This document shows positions 1-10,356 of a DNA stretch of 64,000 bases, one piece after another (position 1 is the first letter of the stretch; each line of letters opens with the position of its first letter). Origin of the DNA: Sabethes cyaneus. Taxonomy: Eukaryota; Arthropoda; Insecta; Diptera; Culicidae. Below the pieces are notes generated by a model. It saw only the letters and a program-made list of their open reading frames with translations, did not search any database and was not told the origin of the DNA. The stretch is taken from positions 1,833,001 through 1,897,000 of the forward strand of contig NC_071354.1 in NCBI RefSeq assembly GCF_943734655.1, written 5' to 3'. Position numbers and translations under genes: made by a program.

Positions 1-2050
1 AAGACGACAGCTGGCCGTCCATCCGTTCATGTCCGCCCCATTCTGAAAGCCCATTTGTTTATCTGCACAGATTTTATTTACGATAATCGACTATAGCATC
101 GTATACTTTCGCTATAATGAGGTGTAACTTATTAGGCTAAATTAGTCGGGTCGTAAATTTCGGTGGTACCGCCTGCAACAAAGCCGCCGACGCGGCCGGG
201 CTGTTCCCATTAGCAAAGGCCTGATGCGATCGGCACCTGTCACAGGAGACGAAAAATTCCGGAGTGCATCCTCTCCTGTCTGTAGGCCGAAACCCGTTGA
301 CGGATTGTGAATGCGACGGTTTCGTCACACCGACTACTGCCTAGCTCCTGGCTTCCCGCTGTAATTGTACAATTGCATGATTTTACATTTCAGCACCTGG
401 TGCTTTATTTCACGTCGTAACCCCTGGAGTTACCGGAAATGAGAAAACCAACACTCAATTGTGTCAATTTTGATGCGTTATTTTGTTTTCTTCCGTTAAA
501 GCACGACGAGATGTAGCCCTTTTACTATGATTGTGGTGAAACTGTAACTAATGTGTGAAATTGCTTCATCATTGTTACGCTCAACGCCTATTAAACGGAT
601 GATTTGGAATTGTACGACTTGGATGAAAGTGGGAACTCAAGTAGAATTGAATGCCTGCTGCCTATTTGTAAGGTTGTTACGGTTCGGAATGCACCTGTTG
701 CTCCAGTGAACGATTAGTTTCTTTTCAAACATGCAGACGAGAGCATTTATCTATTTGATGGTTGCAATCTATAATAAATTGTATTTTAACAATGCCATAG
801 ATTCAATTTATTTAATTTAAAATGCAAACTGGAATGAAGCTGCGTGCCACAGTTTTAGTTGAATTTGCTATTGTGTTTCACCAATGATTATCACACCACC
901 CGACCCCAACTAAGCCCATTATAACCCACACACTAAATTCCAAGCGTTTCTGCATAACACCTGCTGCTGTTGCTCCTGATTATGCTTCTGTTCTCGACCG
1001 CCCTCCACTTCCATCGGCAGTCAGCAGGATAAAAAGCTCTTTGTTCCCAGCCTGCCAGACACAAATCCGACATATAATGAGAAAATAATCGTATCAGAGT
1101 ATGAATTATAGCCAACTTATCTCGAGCCTACGGGGGAGCAGAGCCATCAGACGAACTGTGCTGCATATCGAAAACTAAAATCTCTTACGAGCTATCTTAA
1201 TTTGATCTTTATTCGATTACTTTGCTCATTGAGCTCCCAGCCACCCACACACGTTACTCACGTTTACTCCTGGAAGCCGTCACCGTGCAGCACGGTTGAG
1301 CCAATTGGTATCGTTAACCTTCGCCTATGCTGCAGGATCCTATTGAACGCAAGTGCCTTGCCATCTATGCAGAAGCACCCGTTGCTAGCACAGACAACAG
1401 CAGCAACAATATCGTTCTCTTTCTGTGCCTATCGCATGCAGACGCCGCAACTAGCTAAACTAAACCCATTGCCGTCGCTTCTTGATCGCAGGATGTTTTT
1501 GATGGCAAAGAGCGCAAAGAGGATGCTGGAAACATGAAAGAAGCAAACTTAATGCGATAATTCTTAACTGATAATGTGTCAAAAACATAAAGAATATTCA
1601 AAAGCGTCCACTATACTGCGGCTAGTGGCGGAGGTCCCATTTTTTCACCATCCTTGGCGAGGCACAACGGGAAGGTGGACATCTGAGCTCATCCACACGT
1701 GATCGGACGTTAGGGTGTACTTTAAGACGTAGTGTTAATGCTAGATAAGATTGTAATAACAAGTTAATTTAGTATATGGGTCATTCCACGCGAAGTGACC
1801 GTGAAAAAGTTCAAAAAAGTATAAACAGCATTTTGGAAAGAGCCAGTTTTTGCTAAATGTTCTTGTTTTCTTTTACCTCTATATATGTTCCGAAATAAAC
1901 TAGAAAAAAGAATGCATTAAAAATATTATTATTTTACTGGTGATGCTGTCAGTTTTTATTTGTATCTGACTCTGTACGCGAGGTCTAGACGTAAACTGTG
2001 TTTTGGAAGTGACACAGTACCTGGTGCAAAGAATAATAAACTGGATGAAC
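1..2050. other. unique sequence, no gene seen
   Basis: I see no repeat array, transposon end or convincing coding frame here. The few open frames are short, lack family motifs and look like chance. A stretch near 1,775-1,880 that begins TGGGTCATTCCACGCGAAG has the look of a dispersed mosquito repeat, but no second copy is present in this window to prove it. Confidence 0.4.
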
Positions 2051-2051
2051 T

Positions 2052-2303
2052 GAAAAATATCGGTACATTAGCTAAAAATATATTGGGTCTTCCATTGTCA
2101 AGAAGAGCTCACACCCACCCTCTTTCGGTTGGTATCCGAATGTTTTACTGACTAAACTACTGCCGCACCCTTATATTAGATGGTCTAATGTCTAGTTTTG
2201 TTTCTCCCAATTCTATTATTTCATACACGCATCACATAGTCGAGCTTATTTTCTCGTTGGCAGAAACAAAGAGCAATCATACAAAAATAATTATCGTCGC
2301 TTT
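2052..2303 (-). repeat. tRNA-related dispersed repeat, copy A
   Basis: Read on the minus strand, this repeat contains a tRNA-like core. An A-box-like GTAGTTTAGTC is followed by a perfect 17-nt anticodon arm at 2,124-2,140 (5-bp stem TTCGG/CCGAA around a 7-nt loop), then a T-arm-like GTGGGTGTGAGC. Flanking blocks recur elsewhere. The part at about 2,180-2,250 matches 24,230-24,295. The end at 2,258-2,300 (GCAGAAACAAAG...ATCGTCG) matches 6,385-6,428. Other relatives lie near 20.1 and 24.1 kb. The family looks like a tRNA-derived SINE or a composite containing one; I do not know its name. The boundaries are approximate. Confidence 0.55.
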
Positions 2304-2351
2304 GAGAAACTTTGTTAGCTTCAAGGGAGTACTGTCTGCCTCCTAGTATTG

Positions 2352-2380
2352 GCATAAGCATAAGCATAAGCATAAGCATA
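2352..2380 (+). repeat. (GCATAA)n hexanucleotide repeat
   Basis: Nearly five perfect units of GCATAA lie in tandem. The open frames over this spot on both strands are by-products of the repeat. Confidence 0.9.
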
Positions 2381-3235
2381 CGATACCGCCCGTATGCTGC
2401 TTCTCCGTTTTTGACCAGGACCGATGAAAATTGTAAAATGATAGCTGAAAAAAGCATACTTGGGACAGCACACTATTCCTCATTGTGCAACCTTATTAGG
2501 CCCCTGCATGCTGATCAATACCGACGCCGGCCACGTCCAAATGCGGGTCCTGGTGGGATGGGAAGGAATGTTAGTCCAATACTTGTTGCTACTAAAGACC
2601 ATGGAATTCTCTGCATCTTTACAAGCATTTCGGGAAAGGAATTGTTGTTAGTATATGGGGGGGGGAGCTTGATAAAGATTCAACTTAATGGATAATGTAA
2701 TCTGCCGAAAGCTACGCGCGGTTTGGGTGTGGTTTATTAAAACGTTCACGAAGTTTTTTAGCACCGACTAACTCGGATATTCAATTATTTCAATCGAGTA
2801 CATGCTACAGATATCGTAAAATTTTTCATCTATCCCGGTAAATGAGTTAGGTACTTATTCATATCGGCACACGACGTGTTGTCATCGAGACAAATATCGA
2901 GATAAATTAAAATACCTTACTCTTTTTTTTAAAGCCCAATATACTGGACGGGCTAGCAAGACCTCTACCAGCCAATAGGTCAAATTCGTAGCTTTTCTAT
3001 TAGGAGATTCAAAATGCTAAAGACACGATACGAGAATTTTCCAAAATTCCATAGCGAAATTAATGTTTACGTTGCGAAAGATCTTTGATAAATTTCGAGA
3101 ATTCAATGAGCAAACTTACCATTAATAGACTACAAGGCAGCGTATGATTCAGCCTAGCGAAAAAATGAAAAATAGGAGCCGAAAGCCCCCTGTACTTTTC
3201 AGACATAGCCTAAAGAACAAAATTCAGCTCTATAG

Positions 3236-3415
3236 TGCACGGGAAGAAATCTGATTCCGATATCATGAGTAAAATCATGAAATAATAAAGTTTTAATTGA
3301 TGTGAAATCATGACTGAACTGCTATAGCTTAAAATCATGAATAATAAACCATGATCTTGTCTTGTGTTGTACCGCAAGAAGTTCGTGAAATCATGACTAT
3401 TATTCATGGTGTAAA
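3236..3415 (+). repeat. AAATCATGA fold-back repeat, copy 1
   Basis: The motif AAATCATGA occurs at least four times within about 140 bp, in contexts such as TAAAATCATGAAAT and GAAATCATGACTATT. The segment CAAGAAGTTCGTGAAATCAT followed by GACTATTATTCATGGTGT closely matches the reverse complement of 49,540-49,580, so the two are copies of one dispersed element. It is probably a small non-autonomous element (MITE-like). No terminal repeats or target duplications were established. Confidence 0.5.
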
Positions 3416-3626
3416 ATATAAGCTAAAATCCGGAGGTGAGTCATTTTGCTCATTTTGGAGATTGAATTTCTATCCGTGTGAGCTACCGTGCTTCAATTCT
3501 TTGAACACCGTGTACCAGATATCGTTCCACCTAATCTAACCATGTTGTTCCAGAAAATAACCGCTATAATGGCCGTTTTGTGAAGCATGACTTTCGCTGG
3601 CAATCACCTCCGAATCTTCAAGGTAG

Positions 3627-3842
3627 ACAAAGCAAAGCAAAACCTAGTTGCCACATTCCGTTATCGAAACTTGACCTTCTGTTTTTATACGACAGACTTC
3701 GCAGTCAACTGTTAAGAATACAGGACAATTGCAGGGCCAGTTGCTACGATCCTATTGACTCTAACAGCCTCTCCCAGCCGAGATTCGAACATACGACGAC
3801 TGGCTTATTAGGCCGACATCATACCTCGAGGCCAACTGAGAG
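3627..3842 (-). mobile_element. SINE200-type tRNA-derived SINE
   Basis: On the minus strand this follows the SINE200 layout. A tRNA-like head reads CCTCGAGGTATGATGTCGG and AAGCCAGTCGTCGTATGTTC, then GAATCTCGGCTGGGAGAGGC with a B-box. The conserved middle is GTTAGAGTCAATAGGATCG, followed by GCAATTGTCCTGTA and AAGTCTGTCG. It ends in the characteristic TTTTGCTTTGCTTTG. SINE200 elements are RNA polymerase III-derived, non-coding and moved by LINE machinery. This copy is almost full length with scattered substitutions. Sister copies lie at 8.9, 19.2 and 57.4 kb. Confidence 0.85.
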
Positions 3843-3954
3843 TCAATACACTACTGCCGAAAAGGCATCGGTTGGCCTCGGTTCCGCCGGTTAGCATGTA
3901 TTTTGGTTTATACGTATATTCTTCAAGCCAATTTTTTCTACTTCACGTTTCAGT

Positions 3955-4275
3955 TTGTTCAGTCACCGCCAAGATGTTCTTTCAACAATATCCATGTCAT
4001 CGGCAAAGCAGACAAATTGACTAGATTTGCTAATTTGATTGTGCCTCTTATGCTCGGTAGCGCAATGTTGAACAGCAACCAAGTATGAAAGACTATGACG
4101 TCCAAGCCCCCTGCGGAGTTCGAATGGATTCCACAATTCACACGAAATCCGCACAGCGCACTGCGTACCATTCAACGTAGCCTTAATTGGTTTGATCAGC
4201 TATCCAGAAGAACCGTTCTCAGCTGGGATTTTACAAAGCTATTTACGATTTATGGTATTATACGCAGCTTTGAAC
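3955..4275 (-). pseudogene. non-LTR retrotransposon reverse transcriptase fragment
   Basis: Translation of the minus strand gives a recognisable reverse transcriptase in broken frames. The block FKAAYNTINRK at about 4,240-4,275 is an RT palm-entry motif. It is followed by KATLNGTQCAVRISCELWNP, then LLFNIAL in a shifted frame, and FADDMD, the catalytic YADD-type motif, encoded near 3,992-4,008. At least one frameshift and one stop interrupt it, so it is dead. It covers only the central RT domain, without endonuclease or 3' end. I could not name the clade. Related C-terminal pieces occur near 17.7 and 60.1-60.4 kb. Confidence 0.75.
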
Positions 4276-5210
4276 GCAATAAAATGATAGTGCGTGGAAA
4301 CTCTACATTCATGGACTTTTAGATAAGCAATAGAATAACTTCGAATGAAATAGAATTTTTACTTTCGAATTCTCAGGCATTAAATCTGTTCATATGAGTC
4401 GTTTTAGGATTAGAGTCTAAATTTTTCTAGCTGGCATTGTACAATGTTCATATTTTTTGAATATTTTTTGAAACGGTGGTTCTACAATTGATGAAGGGGC
4501 GGTAGGGGAAAGTGAAGAATTTTTTTAATGTAAGGGAAAGAGTGGAAAGGTGAGCGGGGCGGGGTTATTGGTAGCTACGCTTAGCAAGTTGTCATTGTGA
4601 CTCCTACCTTCTGTCCAATGCTGGAAGGTGCATGGATCGAACTTTGAAATAAACCAAACCTCGTGTATATAAACATGTGTCAATCCATAATTTTTGGCAT
4701 TTGGCCTGCGCTTAGAATAATTAAAGAAAAAATAACAAAAAATTGCAATTTTATTTGTAGCTTTCAAGCTATATGGCATGAGTTTATCATTAACTTAGGG
4801 GCCCAAATGTAAATGATATATAAGTTACTTAGGATTTAAAAGTCTCTCACTGTTTTTTGTGACGACAAAATTTTTCATTGAGGAGCCACCAGGCAAATGC
4901 CCAGCTGCTCGGTGGGCCAGTCCGCCCCTGCATCTAATTCTCGTATAATTCCATAGCAGGATAAATGGTTACCTTACGGTACATCCATGAGAAATTTCGA
5001 GGATTTAACCTGCAAACTTACTATCAAGAGACCACCAGGGCAGTGTATAATCCATAAAGCGAAATAGTTATGGAGGATAAGCATACTATTAACACAGGGC
5101 ACCACACTTATCGTTCTTTTGTAAGAACGTCGTCAGTTCTTACGTTAGTGCCAAAAATGAAGTTAAAAGCTTAGGATACGCATAATCTTTGTATTATGCT
5201 TATCTACTAC

Positions 5211-5700
5211 AGTGGAATTTCGAATTTGGCATGGTTCGATTTAAGCATGCCTCGATTTTGGCAACAAAACTATCCGTTTTAGGCAACACAAAATATTTCA
5301 CTTCCAAAAACACGCTTAAATGTCAGTCAGTTTCCGCATACATGCTTTAACTGTCGAAAAAATAGTACTCTCACTGTGTTCATGAAAAAAAGTTTGCGTT
5401 TATAGAATGTTTTGAACAATAAAATTCTTATTGCCTTAGGACCCCGTCTTACCTTCGGTTACCTAAAACTTGCTTGCGTCGGACGGATAGCTCTTGGCGG
5501 ACTTTTGAAATGCAATCGTTCATTATTGTTATTGTTATTGTTATTGTTTATTAATCCATCGGACAAGTCTCGTCTACATGAATAATATTTAGTCAATTTT
5601 TAGCATATTTACATTTAAAAAAGAGTCTCGATTTTGGCACAGTTTCGATTTTGGTAACATAGGCGACAGGCATTTGTTGCCAAATTCAAAATCCTGTTGT
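5211..5700. mobile_element. non-autonomous DNA transposon (MITE) with TA target site
   Basis: The left end reads CAGTGGAATTTCGAATTTGG and the right end, read inward on the other strand, reads CAACAGGATTTTGAATTTGG. These form imperfect terminal inverted repeats of about 23 bp. Each end is next to TA, as expected for Tc1/mariner/pogo-type insertion. Inside are further GATTTTGGCA-type blocks near both ends and a (TTATTG)n tract. There is no transposase frame, so it would depend on an enzyme supplied in trans. Family name unknown. Confidence 0.6.
5524..5549 (+). repeat. (TTATTG)n microsatellite
   Basis: About four tandem units of TTATTG lie inside the MITE at 5.2-5.7 kb. Confidence 0.85.
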
Positions 5701-5927
5701 ATAACTATTTCGTTTGGCTGAGTAAACGCCTCGTTTACCTCGTCCATAACATCAATGTATTAAATTTATTTCATTTTGCTTGTATACTTTCACTTTGTCG
5801 ACCATCTCAAATCAACTCCATTAAACCAACTCGAAGCAATTCAATTCATCTTGGTAAAGTGATTATTATTTGGCTTGAAAGACGACTGAAGTTTTTGGAG
5901 CGTCTTAGGTCTTAGGTAGAATACGAA

Positions 5928-6056
5928 ACCTGGAAGTTAAATAAAAAGAAAACTAAATAAAAAGCAAGTCGTAGGCGAAATACGTATTTGTCAAGAATAA
6001 AATATACATAGTAAAATTAAATTGCTTAAGTTTTCTTTTTATTTAATTTCCAGGCT
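5928..6056. repeat. inverted repeat, about 27-bp arms
   Basis: The left arm begins CCTGGAAGTTAAATAAAAAG and the right arm, read on the other strand, begins CCTGGAAATTAAATAAAAAG. Both continue into AAAACT. The spacer is about 75 bp. A direct repeat GGCTTGAAAGACGA lies outside the left arm (about 5,872) and at the right edge (about 6,053). It could be a small fold-back element; its family is unknown. Confidence 0.6.
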
Positions 6057-6139
6057 TGAAAGACGAACCTGTTCATGTTCACTTATGGAGAAAAACGATT
6101 GATTGAATTTTAGAAGCATTTGAGAGAATTTTTCATATG

Positions 6140-6428
6140 ACTCTTATACGATATATTTTTGGTCTATATCGAAATCCAAATAGTCATTCTTTGCATCAGA
6201 CATTTCCTCCTTTTCCAAAATAGTTTATGTCATGATTGCGTATCGTCATATACTGAAATAAAATAGAAGAAAACATCAGGTGGTAGATTTAATCACGAAA
6301 CTTGCCGCAGTGACTGGCGGCAACGCCCTGCTCGTTTCTATCGTTCTGACCGTGTAGATAACAATTTATCTTCTCGGCGGTAGAAACAAAGAACAATCAC
6401 ATAAAAATAATATCGTCGTAGTAGTAAA
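6140..6428 (+). repeat. tRNA-related dispersed repeat, partial copy B
   Basis: The stretch at 6,145-6,240 (TATATTTTTGGTCTATATCG, then GCATCAGACATTTCCTCC and CCAAAATAGTTTATGTCATG) matches the body that follows the tRNA-like head at 20,205-20,300. It also matches the reverse complement of about 24,070-24,130. The end at 6,385-6,428 matches 2,258-2,300. The tRNA-like head is missing, so this is a truncated copy. Confidence 0.5.
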
Positions 6429-6959
6429 GCCAGTGAGACTATGCAGTATATACAATACATATCGACAAGTATCTACTTTTTATTCGAAACTTCAGACTAC
6501 AAATGAGTTGGGACGGCTTGTACGTACTTCTCTAGTTGCTAAGTAATTAGTTGTCAATAAGGAGATAAACATAAAATGCAAACACTGAGTATAACTTCAC
6601 TCGTTCGTGAACGTTCTCACATATGTGTCACCCCAGACCGTGTGCGCCCTTGTCCCAAGCCGATAATAAATCACTACATTCCAGAGCAAGTTGTTGCACC
6701 GTGGACGACCCACAGCCTCCGGCTGGGTTCTATTTCCAGACGGTCCGACTCACCTCACCTACATCGTCGTTGAGTCGGTAATATATTCGAAAAAAATAAT
6801 TAATTGCCTAGTGACGGCCTGCGCGAATCCCAATCCCTACGTATGGTGATCACATCGCTCATGGATGATTATTAATTTCTTGTAAAATGGTCCTCTTATC
6901 GAGCAGCGCTTTTTAATTAAACACAAAATATTAAATCCGGGCGATTACATGGCTCAACT

Positions 6960-6981
6960 CGACGACGACGACGACGACGAA
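6960..6981 (+). repeat. (CGA)n trinucleotide repeat
   Basis: About seven CGA units in tandem. No coding frame of family character surrounds it. Confidence 0.9.
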
Positions 6982-6984
6982 CGG

Positions 6985-8340
6985 CTTCGGGCAAAAAACC
7001 GAAACAATTATCGATGATTTAGAACTGCCACTCCAAATAGATTCGACATCGTTCCGTACAGCCATTTCTTATCTAAATCACTTACTTTTCGCCAGCTACA
7101 ACACAACAGACCATAGTCGGTCTCGGTCACGTTCCTCGATTCTTGGCTGCTGGCGGACGATGCGAGCAACCAGTTGATCCCTGCGCGGTTGTATCTCAGA
7201 TTCGCTTAAATTAATACGATTGTTATTGCTTTGTGTGTTTGTCCGGTTCGGTCTGTTTCCATTCTACCTGCCAATGTGTGCTGGAATCAGCAGCAGCAAC
7301 AGCAGATGCGTGTAAATGCGGCTTTACGTGGGCCATTTCGAGACGCGCTGATATCTCTGCGCGTAAATGATGATGATGATGAAGATGGCGATAGCCGCAC
7401 AGCTCCCACCTTTCCAGGCTAGACTCATTGACTCGCTCACTGGCGCTGGCATGTTTAGCACCCTTGCTATATAGTCTCTCATAGTGTAAGGAACCATACG
7501 GTCGGTTGGCGTGACCACGGTGTGCACGGCAGCAGTGACGACGAAGAAGATCCCTCCGTGGTGATACTAACTGACTGGTTCCGCTGACTATTGCTCCCAT
7601 ATGGGTGCTAATCGAACGGAGGAATCCGAACAACTGGAACAGGCCGCGGAACATGCTTACACACTTGCAGCAATTAATTTAGAATGCAAGATAACGCCTA
7701 ATTAATTGAGTATTGACGTCGATTTTAGTGGCATGATACGCCGAAGAACGTTTGATGAGAACCAAACCATGAAATTTGTTGGGGGCTTAGACCCGAAGTA
7801 AATACGACCAATGAAAATCTTGAAACTTCCACATCTGATTAGAAGCTTTGAAATCCATTACTGCTGTACGAAAATTATCTACTCATTTTCACAATTTTAT
7901 TAGTTTACATCCACAAGTTCCAAAATCGATGAACGGTGAAATATTCTTTCAGCGCCCTTTGCAAATGCCATAAAATCAAATTATTGATTCCTGATGTGTA
8001 AAAAGTGCCGTGACGAAAAAGGTTATCATCTATTAACTCCCAATATTACAGGCTCGATTTAAAAATGTTCACTTCATCTTCTTCACATATGCCGTGCTAC
8101 CGCCAGCCGGGGTGACACTGTACCGCGGGGCGGGTCAAGATCGTACCAAAAACCAAGCATGTTTGTTTGTGAAAATGATGCCTTAAATTCAATATGATAT
8201 AAAACATAACATATTTGTTCATAATTTGGAATGCAAAACAAATAATATTAGTGGACTATTTACTTATTAGCTATGGGGTTTCAAAGCTCGGTTAAAAAAT
8301 ACTTGAAAAAAAACGCTTCCAAAAAATGTCCCTTATAAAC
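6985..8340. other. unique sequence, no gene seen
   Basis: The GC-richer part at 7,080-7,660 has open frames on both strands, the longest 143 codons on the minus strand. It includes a short (GAT)n run at 7,367-7,384 that reads as a His run. No domain, signal peptide or intron-exon pattern supports a gene. The rest is AT-rich and featureless. Confidence 0.35.
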
Positions 8341-8342
8341 TA

Positions 8343-8530
8343 ACCCAGAAAACGGTGGGACTTGCCGCCACGGATCTTCCACACCTTCTCGCATTCGCGA
8401 CTGATCTCCTGCACTGCCATGATGCTGAACTCTCACGGTTCTAACAGATCAAGCAGCACCCTGTCGTATCAAGCATTCAATCTATATCCTTATTTCGTCG
8501 GCTATGTTCATGCCGAATGATCCAAGTCGA
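8343..8530 (-). pseudogene. non-LTR endonuclease fragment (tentative)
   Basis: On the minus strand one frame reads LLDLLEP, a stop, EFS, then IMAVQEISRECEKVWKIRGG. This resembles the N-terminal AP-type endonuclease of insect non-LTR elements, where a conserved V/LQE carries the catalytic glutamate. It has at least two in-frame stops and covers only about 60 codons. The match rests on one short motif, so the call is moderate. The flank at 8,640-8,860 may be repetitive too but I could not place it. Confidence 0.4.
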
Positions 8531-8872
8531 ATTTTCTTGATCATGCGTAACGGGAAGGGTTAGACAGGTTGAGTTCCTAGGATCATGCTAATGAGCTCGT
8601 AACAGGGTTGCCATCTTAGGTTTAGTGCCGAGACAACACATTTATTATTTCAGCCACTCGCTCCGGAGCAGACGCTGTTGTGCGCCGCTCCTAACCTGAA
8701 GTACACCTGCGCACTTAGTACGGCCTTAGTCTCCACCGGAGTTGGTTATCCGATCTCTGCTAAAGTTGCTCGTATTCCGGTTGGTACCACACGGAGATAC
8801 GGAAGGAAGTTGCTAGATACTCTTATCCTTAGTGTCTACTATGGACCAGGGGTTTTATGGTTCTCAAATATC

Positions 8873-9074
8873 CTCGAGGTATGACGCTGGTCTTACAAGC
8901 CAATCGTCATATGTTCGAGTTTCAGCTAGGAGAGGCTGTTAAAATCAATAGGATCATATCACTGGAACACTGCAATTGTCCTAAACTCTAACAGATTGCT
9001 TCAAAGTCTGTCAAACAAAACCATAAGGTCAAATTTGAAAACGGTGAAACGACGCCTAGGCTATGCTTTGCTTA
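8873..9074 (+). mobile_element. SINE200-type SINE, diverged copy
   Basis: It starts CTCGAGGTATGACGCTGGTC and contains AAGCCAATCGTCATATGTTC, GAGAGGCTGTTAAAATCAAT and GCAATTGTCCTAAACTCTAA. It ends with CTATGCTTTGCTTATTC. The B-box is degraded (TTCGAGTTTC), so it is an older copy than those at 3.7 and 57.4 kb. Confidence 0.8.
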
Positions 9075-10130
9075 TTCGTGACCATTATGGGTAATACGTG
9101 TTCACCGAGAACAGCGTTCATTCTAATCGTCCATCAAAATTCAAATAACATTAATTTCATTTTCAATATATTGAGGATTTTTTGGATCAATGAAATAAAA
9201 CTTTTGTGCGTACTATTCCTTCAGAAAACTAAGAACAATAAAAGTGTTTTCAAAATCTCCTCAATATGAAAAAAATGTTCTCCATCTGCAGATTCTATCG
9301 TAACCGTTATGTAGCCTTTGACAATTATTGCGACTATTAATGACTTATTAATAATAAAGTTGATTCGTTGTTATCGTTCTATTTTCTTTTTACAAGGAAA
9401 TCACGAAAATCTGCATTTTTTTATAATAATGAAGCAAAGTTTACTCGAAAAATATATTCAACGTGGAGATGTCCGGTTTGTTTTTTTAATACACATGCAA
9501 TTCCGAGAAACGTTAAATCTAACTGAGTCCTAGTGCAGAGACGATAACGGAATGCAAATAAGGCAAACGGGAGGAAATTATTTCGTTACACTCAAACTCC
9601 GTTGGAAGCAGTCTGCAAAGATATCTTCCCCTGGCAGTAGACATTTGATTGATCGAAGACCTGCCCGATGAATAGCATGTGAGAGCCGCCGCCGTCGTCG
9701 TCGTAGCCGTCGTCCGCAGCCACCAAAATGAGAAATTTCGCCTGGAAATTACTGTCTGGAGAGCAATCTGAATGGGGTCACGTCATATCTGTTAAATCGT
9801 GCCCGAAAAGTGCTTCTGGGAAACGATGAGCTAATCTATCTTTCTCGAACTTCCACCTCCGCAATTCTTCCAGCAACAGCTCACAAGGCTCGGAAAGGGC
9901 ATGCCGCGAGTGTGTGACATATAATTTATTCAATGTATCTTTAGTTGCAATGAATTATTGAGATTGTTCAGTGGTGCCAACGGATGCAATGGAGTGTGGT
10001 TTAAATGGAACGCTTGCTATTGGTCAAACGGTGACAGCGGAGGAAAATTTGGGTCACATGTAAGTTTGTAATGTGCGATGCAGCCACTAAATAAACAGTT
10101 CATCTAAGCATGTAAGAAATTGAAACCATA
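9075..10130. other. unique sequence, no gene seen
   Basis: AT-rich to about 9,530, then GC-richer. A CCG/GTC-rich patch lies at 9,688-9,720. I see no transposon ends and no credible coding frame. Confidence 0.4.
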
Positions 10131-10356
10131 CAGTCAGTCCACAATTATGGGTCATTTTAGTTTTATCGGCCAATTAATGCGTGAATTTTATACTAATTGA
10201 TTGATAAATTATTATTATTATTTTTATTAACGACCCTTTAAGCAGCATTGATAAAATTTTACTAAAAAGGCACTAATAATTGGATCACTCATCAGGTGAT
10301 GTTTAAACGGAAATCAGTAGGTAAAGCTAAAATGACCCAAAATTGTGGACTGACTG
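10131..10356. mobile_element. 226-bp MITE with about 30-bp inverted ends
   Basis: The left end is CAGTCAGTCCACAATTATGG, continuing GTCATTTTAG. The right end, read inward, is CAGTCAGTCCACAATTTTGG, continuing GTCATTTTAGC. TA precedes the left end and AA follows the right end, consistent with a decayed TA target duplication. There is no coding capacity. The CAGT...GGGTCATTTTA layout recalls pogo/mariner-type MITEs; the family name is unknown. Confidence 0.75.

Noticed and set aside
4863..4925. Possible hAT-like transposon end (GGGCCAGTCCGCCCCTG)
   Set aside because: Only one end is recognisable. The G-rich sequence near 4,495-4,560 does not form a convincing inverted partner.
7223..7654. 143-codon minus-strand frame with a His run
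   Set aside because: The His run comes from a GAT/ATC repeat. No domain, no start context, and another frame is open on the other strand.
8640..8872. 68-codon frame and GC-rich sequence that may be retroelement-derived
   Set aside because: It looked repeat-like but I could not tie it to a family or to a second copy in the window.
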